64,000 bases of DNA from NCBI RefSeq assembly GCF_030269485.1, contig NZ_BSTL01000010.1, positions 297,974 through 361,973 of the forward strand, written 5' to 3'. Shown one piece after another: positions 33,534 through 40,303 of this stretch; the first letter of the stretch is position 1; every line of letters begins with the position of its first letter. The translations under genes were made by a program, and so were the position numbers. The notes beneath the pieces are model-generated. The model did not search any database, was not told where the DNA came from, and saw only the letters and a program-made list of their open reading frames with translations. The DNA comes from Actinoplanes sp. NBRC 103695 (GTDB taxonomy: Bacteria > Actinomycetota > Actinomycetes > Mycobacteriales > Micromonosporaceae).

Positions 33534-34825
33534 CCATCCATCCTGCCAGCCGCCTCGCGGAACCGCGGACGGGCGGGAGGTGGCGTCTCGGCCACCGCCT
33601 CCGCCTGCGGTCCGGTCCGCGGCCAGCGCAGGGCCTGCACCACCATCAGCCCGACCCCGCCGACGCTCCACAACCCGACCACCAGAGGCACCGACGCGCG
33701 GTCGGCCAGAAAGCCGGTGAGCAGCACCGCACCGCCCTGGGCGACCTGCAGACCCTGCTGCATCACGCCGAAGGCGCGGGCCCGGTAGCCGTGCGGCAGG
33801 CAGAGCACGAACTGGGTGTTCAGCGTCGGCATCAGGCCGCCCAGCGCGGCGCCGGACAGCAGCGTGAGCATCACCACAACCGGCACGGGCGGGGCGGTGA
33901 GCGCTGGGACCAGAATGAGCGGCGCCAGCACGGCCAGCGGCCGGATCAGCCGGTGCCGGGTGGCCTGGGTGACCAGCCGGCCGGTGATCAGGCCGCCGAT
34001 CACGAAGCCGACCGGACCGGCCGCCATGATCAGTCCCTGGTCGACGCCGCGGGTCACCGAGCTCGGGTCGCCCTGCGCGGCCCACGCCGCGGCCAGGCCC
34101 TCGGGCACGATCGAGAACGCCGAGATGGAGAAGGCGAGCAGCGCGATCGCGCGCAGCGCGGGGCTGCCGAAGACCAGGCGGAACCCGTCCGCCGACTCAC
34201 GCAACAGGTGGGTGCGCTGCTCCTCGGGCATCGCGGGCGGCCGACGTCCGATCCCGCCGCCGACCAGCAGCGCCGACACGGCGAACAGCACGCCGACCAG
34301 AACCATCGCCAGATGCGGGTTCAGCGCCGCCGCCACGGCCGCGCCGATCAGGTAGCCGCCGACCTGCGCGGCCTGGACGGTGGTGGCGTTCGCGGCCATC
34401 GCCACGGCCAGCTGGGCCCGGCTCAGGATCACCGGCATCAGCGCCGACCGGGCGGCCTGGATCGGCACGCCGGCCAGGGTCACCGCGAAGAGCAGGCCGA
34501 GGATCGCCGGCCACGGCACGCCGGGGACGACCAGGATCAGGATCAGGGCGGCGCGGGTCAGGTCGCCGAGGACCATCACCGATCGGTACGAGTGCCGCTC
34601 GGCGACCGCGGCGAGCAGGGGACCGAAGAGCAGCCACGGCAGATAGCTGGTGGCGAAGGCGGCCGCGGACAGCGTGACCGACTCGGTGCGCTCGTAGACG
34701 AGGACGGTGACCGCGGCCCGGGCCAGATAGTCGCCGATCCAGGAGGCGACGAGAGCGAGATAGACCGCGCGGTACTCGGACACGGCGAAGACGTCCCGGA
34801 AGGTCACCGGTCGGTCGTCGGACAC
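33530..34825 (-). CDS. Major facilitator superfamily transporter
   Basis: 431 residues with about 12 membrane helices. The loop between helices 2 and 3 (AERHSYRSVMVLGDLTR) carries a variant of the MFS signature. It resembles the MFS_3/macrolide-exporter-like group. GTG 34825 is chosen over 34852 because the product then begins MSDDRPVTFRDVFAVSEYR. A role in drug or metabolite efflux is likely but not shown. It is upstream of and coupled to glbO. Confidence 0.85.
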   Translation of the reverse strand: MSDDRPVTFRDVFAVSEYRAVYLALVASWIGDYLARAAVTVLVYERTESVTLSAAAFATSYLPWLLFGPLLAAVAERHSYRSVMVLGDLTRAALILILVVPGVPWPAILGLLFAVTLAGVPIQAARSALMPVILSRAQLAVAMAANATTVQAAQVGGYLIGAAVAAALNPHLAMVLVGVLFAVSALLVGGGIGRRPPAMPEEQRTHLLRESADGFRLVFGSPALRAIALLAFSISAFSIVPEGLAAAWAAQGDPSSVTRGVDQGLIMAAGPVGFVIGGLITGRLVTQATRHRLIRPLAVLAPLILVPALTAPPVPVVVMLTLLSGAALGGLMPTLNTQFVLCLPHGYRARAFGVMQQGLQVAQGGAVLLTGFLADRASVPLVVGLWSVGGVGLMVVQALRWPRTGPQAEAVAETPPPARPRFREAAGRMDG

Positions 34826-34872
34826 CCGCCCCCCGCTCTGTTGGACAACCACACCCGCTCGCGAACTTGTAG

Positions 34873-34884
34873 CTGCACGTGCAG
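34873..34884. promoter_or_regulatory. 12-bp perfect palindrome upstream of the MFS gene
   Basis: CTGCACGTGCAG is a perfect palindrome 48 bases upstream of the MFS start, in the likely promoter region, so it may be an operator. A TetR-family gene is not adjacent. Confidence 0.35.
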
Positions 34885-35027
34885 ATGCTCTGTGCGGGAT
34901 TCTGCCCGATCGGCCGACCGGTGGCTAGGGCGTACGGCGGGATAAGACCTCATTCGGGCGAGATTGGACATCACCCGTTCGCCTGACCTGGGCCTTTGAT
35001 CGGGCCCTCGGGCAGGGTCACTCGGTC

Positions 35028-35066
35028 GGGCCTTTCAGCCGGGCCTTTCAGCTGGGCCTTTCAGCT
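35028..35066. repeat. Three 13-bp tandem repeats at the end of the MscS gene
   Basis: GGGCCTTTCAGCT occurs three times head-to-tail (35028, 35041, 35054). The last unit covers the stop codon of the MscS-like gene. Confidence 0.85.
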
Positions 35067-36128
35067 GGGTCCGCCGGTCTCGCTCGCGGAGCCGTACGGG
35101 GCGGCGGGCCGGGGGAGCAGTCGCGAGGCGGCGATCCGACCGGAGATGCCGGACGTCTCCAGCGACTCGGACAGGGCCCGGCGCAACTCCCGCTGCACGG
35201 CGATCTGCCCGTCCGCGGTGGTCTTGGCGATCGTCCGGATGGTGGCGCCGTCCACCGTGATGGTCTCCACACCGACCACGTCCGGCGGCTCGAGGAACTC
35301 GGTGGCGTGCGCCGGGTCCTCGGCGACGCGCAGCGCGGCCGTCCGCATCACCGACATCGCCTCCTCCGAGTTGACGAAGCCGATCGGGATGTCGATCACC
35401 ACCATGGCCCAGCCCTGGCTCTTGTTGCCGACCCGCAGGATCTCGCCGTTGCGGACGTACCAGAGCACGCCGCGCGCGTCGCGGACCGTCGTGATCCGCA
35501 GGCCGACCGACTCCACCACCCCACTCGCGTCGCCCAGGTCGACCGAGTCGCCGACGCCGTACTGGTCCTCCAGCAGCATGAACAAGCCGGCGATCAGGTC
35601 CTTGACCAGGCTCTGCGCGCCGAAACCGAGCGCCACGCCGACGATCCCGGCGCTGGCCAGCAGCGGCGCCAGATTGAAGCCGAACTCGCCCATCACCAGC
35701 AGCACCGCGATGGTGAACACGATCGCGGTGACGAAGCTGCGCAGCACCGACCCGATCGCCTCGGCGCGCTGCCGCCGGCGCTCCGGGATGAACGTGCCCT
35801 CCTCCGCGGTCTGCGCGGTGCGCTCCTTCAGAGGCTTCAGAAGGGCCGGCATCGACGCGCGGGAGGTGCTGTTGGCGAGACGCTGGATCGCCCGGTGGAT
35901 GATCCAGCGGATCAGCATCGCGGCCAGGATGATGCCGATCACCCGGAGCGGTTTCAAGATGATCACGTAGCTGCTGTTCGCCAGCCACTGGTTGCCGGTG
36001 AGGTCGTAGACCTGGCGGCACAGCGCGTCGGCGTTGCAGCCGTCGGTGATGTCCTTGATGCTCGGCGTCGAGAAGTCGAAGCCGGGGGAGGACGAACCGG
36101 GATCAGGAGTTGGAGCTAAGGGAAACAC
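35061..36128 (-). CDS. MscS-family mechanosensitive ion channel
   Basis: 355 residues with a short extracytoplasmic N-terminus containing a CNADALC cysteine pair. Two to three membrane helices (YVIILKPLRVIGIILAAMLI; LRSFVTAIVFTIAVLLVMGEF) precede the pore helix and beta domain signature ASAGIVGVALGFGAQSLVKDLIAGLFML, then DQYGVGDSVDLG. It releases solutes on hypo-osmotic shock. GTG start at 36128. The C-terminus is short and basic. Confidence 0.92.
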   Translation of the reverse strand: MFPLAPTPDPGSSSPGFDFSTPSIKDITDGCNADALCRQVYDLTGNQWLANSSYVIILKPLRVIGIILAAMLIRWIIHRAIQRLANSTSRASMPALLKPLKERTAQTAEEGTFIPERRRQRAEAIGSVLRSFVTAIVFTIAVLLVMGEFGFNLAPLLASAGIVGVALGFGAQSLVKDLIAGLFMLLEDQYGVGDSVDLGDASGVVESVGLRITTVRDARGVLWYVRNGEILRVGNKSQGWAMVVIDIPIGFVNSEEAMSVMRTAALRVAEDPAHATEFLEPPDVVGVETITVDGATIRTIAKTTADGQIAVQRELRRALSESLETSGISGRIAASRLLPRPAAPYGSASETGGPS

Positions 36129-36189
36129 GGGACACCAACCTACCGTGCCGCTACCGGCGCCTGGTCCTTCGGACGGCGCGGAGAACCCG

Positions 36190-36205
36190 AGCCTCGAACG
36201 AGGCT
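36190..36205. promoter_or_regulatory. Inverted repeat between the divergent MscS and HNH genes
   Basis: AGCCTCG-AA-CGAGGCT is a perfect 7-bp inverted repeat within the 275-base divergent promoter region of the MscS and HNH genes. The rest of this gap holds no gene; a GTCCAGCAC direct repeat lies near 36345. Operator or transcript hairpin; cannot be decided from sequence. Confidence 0.35.
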
Positions 36206-36403
36206 ATGGACGCCCTCCCTCCTACGGGGGACCTCAGACGTTTACCGGGCGGCCACAGATTGTGCTCGCAATTCCGTGATTCATCAGGGACTATTGGCGC
36301 ACGGGTACCGGAGATCGCCGGGCTCCCCGGCGTATACATCCAGCACACGTCCAGCACATCGGGAGCGGTGAAGAGCAACACACACTCCGAAGGGTGATCA
36401 ACG

Positions 36404-36949
36404 ATGCCTGACATACGACCCACAGTGGGCTCATCCGCGTTGGTTTTGAACGCTACCTACGAGCCCTTGTGCGTCGTATCGGTGCGTCGAGCGACCATCC
36501 TCGTGCTGACCGCTAAGGCAGAGTGTGTCTCCGACGGCGACGGACTGCTGCACAGCGCCCATCACACGCTCCCGATCCCGTCCGTGGTTCGGTTGACGCG
36601 ATACGTGAAGGTTCCCTACCGCACCCACATCGGCCTCTCCCGCCGTGCCATCTTCGCGCGCGACGGCGGCCGCTGCGCCTACTGCCGGGGCTCCGCCGAG
36701 ACCATCGACCACGTCTTCCCGCGCAGCCGTGGTGGCCTGCACGCCTGGGACAACGTGGTGGCCGCCTGCGCCAAGTGCAACCACAGCAAGGGCGACAAGA
36801 CCCCGGGCGAGCTGGGCTGGCGGCTGCACCAGGCGCCGGCCGCACCGCGGGGCGTGGCCTGGCGGGTGCTCGGCCACCGCACGCCCGACCCGCGCTGGTC
36901 CGACTGGCTCGACCTCCCGACCGTGCCCGCCGCGGCCGAGGCCGCCTGA
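36404..36949 (+). CDS. HNH endonuclease
   Basis: 181 residues. The HNH core is FARDGGRCAYCRG, then ETIDHVFPRSRGGLHAWDNVVAACAKCNHSKGDKTP at about residues 100-135, with zinc-binding CxxC pairs and the catalytic DH. The N-terminal 80 residues (VLNATYEPLCVVSVRRATILVL) are typical of the broadly conserved actinobacterial HNH protein found near glbO and pepN. It probably cuts or processes DNA; the target is unknown. ATG start with GAAGGG upstream. Its stop lies within the first unit of a tandem repeat. Confidence 0.92.
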   Translation: MPDIRPTVGSSALVLNATYEPLCVVSVRRATILVLTAKAECVSDGDGLLHSAHHTLPIPSVVRLTRYVKVPYRTHIGLSRRAIFARDGGRCAYCRGSAETIDHVFPRSRGGLHAWDNVVAACAKCNHSKGDKTPGELGWRLHQAPAAPRGVAWRVLGHRTPDPRWSDWLDLPTVPAAAEAA

Positions 36950-37040
36950 CGCGGGGCGAGGCCGCCTGACGCGGGGCCGAGGTTGCCGGACGCGGGACGG
37001 AGCCGCCTGATGCGGGGCGAGGCTGCCTGACGCTGAGCGG
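36941..37040. repeat. 20-21-bp tandem repeats overlapping the HNH stop codon
   Basis: Five imperfect units of GCCGCCTGACGCGGGGCGAG start at about 36941, 36961, 36982, 37002 and 37022. The first unit contains the stop codon of the HNH gene, so the repeat seems to have copied the end of the coding sequence into the convergent gap. Confidence 0.85.
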
Positions 37041-37091
37041 TGCGGCCGCTTGGTGAGGCACGGCCGATTTGGCGGGCTCCGGGGCGGCGGC

Positions 37092-37874
37092 CTAGCGTTT
37101 CCGGGTGCCGGTCAGGCTGGCGAAGACCACGATGTTGTCGCTGTAGCCCTGAGCGCCGCCCAGCCACGTTCCGCCGCAGGTGACCAGCCGCAGCGACGGC
37201 CTGCTGTAGTCGGCGTACACGCGCTGGATCGGCAGTTTCGCCTTGCCGAAGTTCTCCACCGAGTTGATCGTGAAGAGCGCCACCTCGCGATCGTCCCGCA
37301 GCACCTCGATGACCTGACCGGGCTTCAGCTTGGCCAGGTGGTGGAAGACCGACGGGCCGGTGCGGGTGTCCGCGTGCCCGACGATCAGCGCCGGGCCGAA
37401 CTGGCCCGGCGTCGGCCCCTGGTCGAACCAGCCGGCCTCGTTGTGGCGCTGCAGCGGCGGCACGTCCACCGAGCCGTCCTTCGCCAGCCCGACGTCGAGG
37501 ATCGGCGCCTCCACCTTGATCGCCGGGATGGTCAGCCGCAGCGGGCGGCTCGGCTCCAGCACCGGGAAGGCCCGCGGCGGGGGCTCGTCCGGGCCGCGGA
37601 ACCAGCTGCCGATGTCCAGGCTGGTGGCGTTGCCCAGGCCCATGCCCACACAGAACAGCCCGAGGAAGACCAGCCCGCCGGCGATCCAGCCGATCGGCAG
37701 CCGCCCACGCCGCACCGCCCGGACCGGCCGGGGCGCTCCCGCCACGCGCGGCCTGGCGAAGCGCTGCCCGGTGACTCGCTGCCCGGTGACGCGCGGCCCG
37801 GCGACGCGCTGCCGGGGCACGACGACGGCCGGGCGCTTCCCGCGCACCGAATCCGGCAGGCGGGCGGGACTCAT
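37092..37874 (-). CDS. Class F sortase
   Basis: 260 residues. A basic cytoplasmic N-terminus precedes a membrane anchor (LPIGWIAGGLVFLGLFCVGMG, about residues 59-79). The sortase barrel has the catalytic histidine in ALIVGHADTRTG, the cysteine in RLVTCGGTW near residue 227, and an arginine just before it. Class F sortases attach or process surface proteins in actinobacteria. It starts in an ATGA overlap with the upstream exported-protein gene, which is a candidate partner though it lacks a clear LPxTG motif. Confidence 0.9.
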   Translation of the reverse strand: MSPARLPDSVRGKRPAVVVPRQRVAGPRVTGQRVTGQRFARPRVAGAPRPVRAVRRGRLPIGWIAGGLVFLGLFCVGMGLGNATSLDIGSWFRGPDEPPPRAFPVLEPSRPLRLTIPAIKVEAPILDVGLAKDGSVDVPPLQRHNEAGWFDQGPTPGQFGPALIVGHADTRTGPSVFHHLAKLKPGQVIEVLRDDREVALFTINSVENFGKAKLPIQRVYADYSRPSLRLVTCGGTWLGGAQGYSDNIVVFASLTGTRKR

Positions 37875-38353
37875 CCCAGACGCCGGCGGCGCAGGGCGAC
37901 CAGGGCGAGCACGAAACCGGCCAGGATCGCGGCCGCCCCGCCGCCGATCAGCAGCGGCGCCTGCCGGCCGGGCGCGGTGCCCCCGCCGCCGGTGGCCGGG
38001 CCCCGGGTCGGCTCGACACGAGCCACCACATGCAGGTCCGACGTGGCGGTCTGCCTGTCCGGGCAGCGCAGAGTCACCCGGTAGTCGCCGGCCTTCGTGT
38101 CCCGCGCGATGCGCACGGTCGCGGTCAGGAAACCGAAACTCGGCTTGACCTGGACCGAACCCCACGGATCGGCGGCCACCGTCGCCGGATTCAGGTTGTC
38201 GGTGCAGCTCGCGCGGACGCCGATCTCGTCGCCGGCGCGTACCGTGCTCGGGTTGGTCTCCACGAAGACCGCGGCCGCCGCTGACGCGGGAGTGGGCGCG
38301 GCGAAGATCAAGACGGCTAGCGCCGCAAGTGCGGCCGGGACGGACCTGCGCAT
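37871..38353 (-). CDS. Exported single-domain protein with C-terminal membrane anchor
   Basis: 160 residues: signal peptide (RRSVPAALAALAVLIFAAPTPASA), an Ig-like extracytoplasmic domain with a cysteine pair (VRASCTDNL; VTLRCPDRQ), a Gly-rich linker (GPATGGGGTAPG), a hydrophobic helix (LLIGGGAAAILAGFVLALVAL) and a basic RRRRLG end. The layout is like a sortase substrate, but no LPxTG-type pentapeptide is visible. ATG 38353 follows GAGGGGGAA. Coupled to the sortase gene by ATGA. Confidence 0.8.
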   Translation of the reverse strand: MRRSVPAALAALAVLIFAAPTPASAAAAVFVETNPSTVRAGDEIGVRASCTDNLNPATVAADPWGSVQVKPSFGFLTATVRIARDTKAGDYRVTLRCPDRQTATSDLHVVARVEPTRGPATGGGGTAPGRQAPLLIGGGAAAILAGFVLALVALRRRRLG

Positions 38354-38502
38354 TGAGTTCCCCCTCGACACGATCATCGCCGAACGGCGCGTGAGGGTGA
38401 TTTTCGCACCTGAAGGCGTAATCCGCCGAGATCCCCATCGCATGAGATGCGGGTATGAGACCCGACGGCGTGGGAGAACCCGCACTCCGCTACCGTGAGG
38501 GC

Positions 38503-38775
38503 GTGTCCGTGCTGAACACTGTCCTGGTCTACGCGCTGATCCCGCTCGCGGTCATCGCGATCGTGGTCATGCTGGCCCGTGCCGGCAGCGACTCCGGGCG
38601 CCCCTCGCGGCGCTACCGACCGGGCCGTCCCTACGACTTCGCACCGACCTGGTTCCTCGCCGCCCCGGAGCGGACCGGACCCGCGGTGCCCGCCATCGAG
38701 GCCGGCGTCATCGAGGGTTCGGACGGCCGGCCCGTCCGCCCCGGCCCGGTTGGAGGCGCAAGTGACCGCTGGTGA
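38503..38775 (+). CDS. CtaJ-like cytochrome aa3 oxidase accessory subunit
   Basis: 90 residues: one N-terminal membrane helix (TVLVYALIPLAVIAIVVMLA) followed by RRYRPGRPYDFAPTWFLAAPE. This resembles the small CtaJ-type subunit of actinobacterial aa3 oxidase (helix, then a RYRPGxPW-like motif). The GTG at 38503 follows GTGAGGG. It overlaps the DUF5130 gene, a pairing I recall as common in actinobacteria. The assignment rests on this motif and context only. Confidence 0.6.
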   Translation: MSVLNTVLVYALIPLAVIAIVVMLARAGSDSGRPSRRYRPGRPYDFAPTWFLAAPERTGPAVPAIEAGVIEGSDGRPVRPGPVGGASDRW

Positions 38776-39280
38776 CCAGACCGCACTGAAGCGCTCGACC
38801 ACAGGCGTGGACGGACCCGAGGGCACCTCGCAGGGGCCCCACCCGTCAAGCTCGGTGGAGACGCCGGGCGGTCCCACACTGACCGAGGACCCGCACAAGT
38901 CCGAGCCGGCGGCCGCCGCGCTGGAAGGCCCGTTCACCACCCGGCAACTGCTCCGCCTGGACGAGGCGATGCGCGTCGCCGACCAGCAGACCGGGCTGAT
39001 CTTCAGCGTCTACGTCGGCGAGCTTGCCGAGCCGGTCCGCCAGACGGCCGAAAACCTGCACCGCGAGATCGCCGGCTCCCCGCTGGCGGTGCTGATCGCG
39101 GTGTCACCCAACCAGCGCGTGCTGGAGATCGTGACCGGGAGCGAGGCACGTAAGCGCATCTCCGACCGGGATGCCAAGCTGGCTGCCTTGTCGATGGCCG
39201 CTTCGTTCGCGGGTGGGGACCTGGCTGGCGGGGTGCTGTCGGGCTTGGACCAACTGGCTACTCACGCTGGTAAACACTGA
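38762..39280 (+). CDS. DUF5130 family (TPM-like) protein
   Basis: 172 residues. After a disordered N-terminal 60 residues, the conserved part reads FTTRQLLRLDEAMRVADQQTGLIFSVYVGEL and PLAVLIAVSPNQRVLEIVTGSEARKRISD, as in DUF5130/TPM-like proteins. It has no signal peptide or anchor of its own. GTG 38762 follows GGAGG and lies inside the previous gene, so the two are coupled. Confidence 0.8.
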   Translation: MTAGDQTALKRSTTGVDGPEGTSQGPHPSSSVETPGGPTLTEDPHKSEPAAAALEGPFTTRQLLRLDEAMRVADQQTGLIFSVYVGELAEPVRQTAENLHREIAGSPLAVLIAVSPNQRVLEIVTGSEARKRISDRDAKLAALSMAASFAGGDLAGGVLSGLDQLATHAGKH

Positions 39281-39307
39281 GCTGAGCTTGGCTGGGCTGG
39301 TTGCACG

Positions 39308-39443
39308 CGGCTGCTGAGCTGGCTGGTCGTCGCTTCGCTCCTCCGGGCATTTCGCCCCGAGGAGCTGACGACTTGGCCACGAAAAAGCACCACGGCTTCG
39401 CCTCGTGCTTTTTCGCGGCCAAGTCGTCAGCGGGCGAAATGCG
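39308..39443. repeat. 136-bp palindromic element, copy 2
   Basis: Near-identical to 31510-31645. In this copy the main stem is 27 bp with one mismatch (39362-39388 with 39403-39429 approximately), closed by a short CTTCGCCT-type loop, and GCATTTCGCCC/GGGCGAAATGC continues it outward. Like copy 1 it lies between two convergent genes and is followed by tandem repeats. Confidence 0.85.
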
Positions 39444-39498
39444 AGTGGTGCAGGTCGGAGCGAGTGGTGCAGGTCGGAGACAGTGGGTGCAGGTCGGA
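39441..39498. repeat. 19-20-bp tandem repeats next to palindromic copy 2
   Basis: GAGTGGTGCAGGTCGGA-type units start at 39441, 39460 and 39479. They begin within the right end of the palindromic element, as at copy 1, but the unit sequence is different. Confidence 0.85.
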
Positions 39499-39509
39499 GA
39501 CAGTGCCGC

Positions 39510-40064
39510 TCAGACCCACGTGGACGGCGCTAGCCGGATTGGGTACGGGGCGTTCAGCTTCACCAGCTCTGGGGGAGCGATGCTCTGGGGTTGGGCGTAG
39601 CCCTCGTTTTTGAGGGTGTGGGCGTGCAAGGTGGGGCCGTCGGAGATGCGCCAGTAGTGCGGGATTCCTGCCTCGGCGTACAGAGACGGCTTCAGCAGGC
39701 GGTCGTAGCGGCTGCTTGCTGGGCCCTCTACCTCGACGACCAGGGCCACGTCGGCGGGGTCCGCCCAGACTGCGCCGGATGAGTCTGGGCGCAGCACCGT
39801 TACGTCGGGGACCAGGTGGCTTGGGCCGGTGGCCACGCCCAAGCGGGCGCACACCCACCAGCCCTGGGGGGCCGCGCCCCGCAAGGTCGTCACCAGAGCT
39901 CGCACGATCGCCTCGTGAGGGGCGTCGAGTGGTGGCGTCACGTGCAGGCTGCCGTCGACTATCTCGTAGCGGTGGCCGTCCTGCGGGAACAGGTGCAGGT
40001 CGGGTTCCGTCCACGGGCCGGCGGGGGCGGTCCAGCGGACCAGTGAGGCGGGACCGGTCGTCAC
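39510..40064 (-). CDS. Uma2 family (DUF820) putative endonuclease
   Basis: 184 residues with the Uma2 pattern: HRYEIVDGSLHVTPPLDAPHEAIVRAL, HLVPDVTVLRPDSS, VALVVEVEGPASSRYDRLLKPSLYAEAGIPHYWRI. These match the PD-(D/E)xK restriction-endonuclease-like fold, though the family's usual ExS/K positions vary. The biological role of Uma2 proteins is unclear. GTG 40064 is used because the conserved part starts soon after; a longer reading to 40148 is possible. Confidence 0.85.
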   Translation of the reverse strand: MTTGPASLVRWTAPAGPWTEPDLHLFPQDGHRYEIVDGSLHVTPPLDAPHEAIVRALVTTLRGAAPQGWWVCARLGVATGPSHLVPDVTVLRPDSSGAVWADPADVALVVEVEGPASSRYDRLLKPSLYAEAGIPHYWRISDGPTLHAHTLKNEGYAQPQSIAPPELVKLNAPYPIRLAPSTWV

Positions 40065-40159
40065 GCACCCAGCGTACTCACGCTGGGTGGTGACGAGGTG
40101 ACGATCAGGCGCGCCGCTCAGGCGATCAAGTCGCCGCGGCGCGCGCATGAGCGGACGAG

Positions 40160-40303
40160 GTGGCGCGCCCGGGTGATCAGGTGGCCGCTCGGGCGCGCCC
40201 AGGTCAGGTGGCGCGCCCGGGTGATCAGGTGGCCGCTCGGGCGCGCCCAGGTCAGGCGGCGCGCCGGGTGATCAGGTGGCCGCTCGGGCGCCCAGGTCAG
40301 GCG
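40160..40303. repeat. Three 48-bp tandem repeats after pepN
   Basis: The unit GTGGCGCGCCCGGGTGATCA... repeats at 40160, 40208 and 40256 with near identity. The third unit runs into the last codons of pepN (stop at 40297). The rest of the 232-base gap has no gene. Confidence 0.9.
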
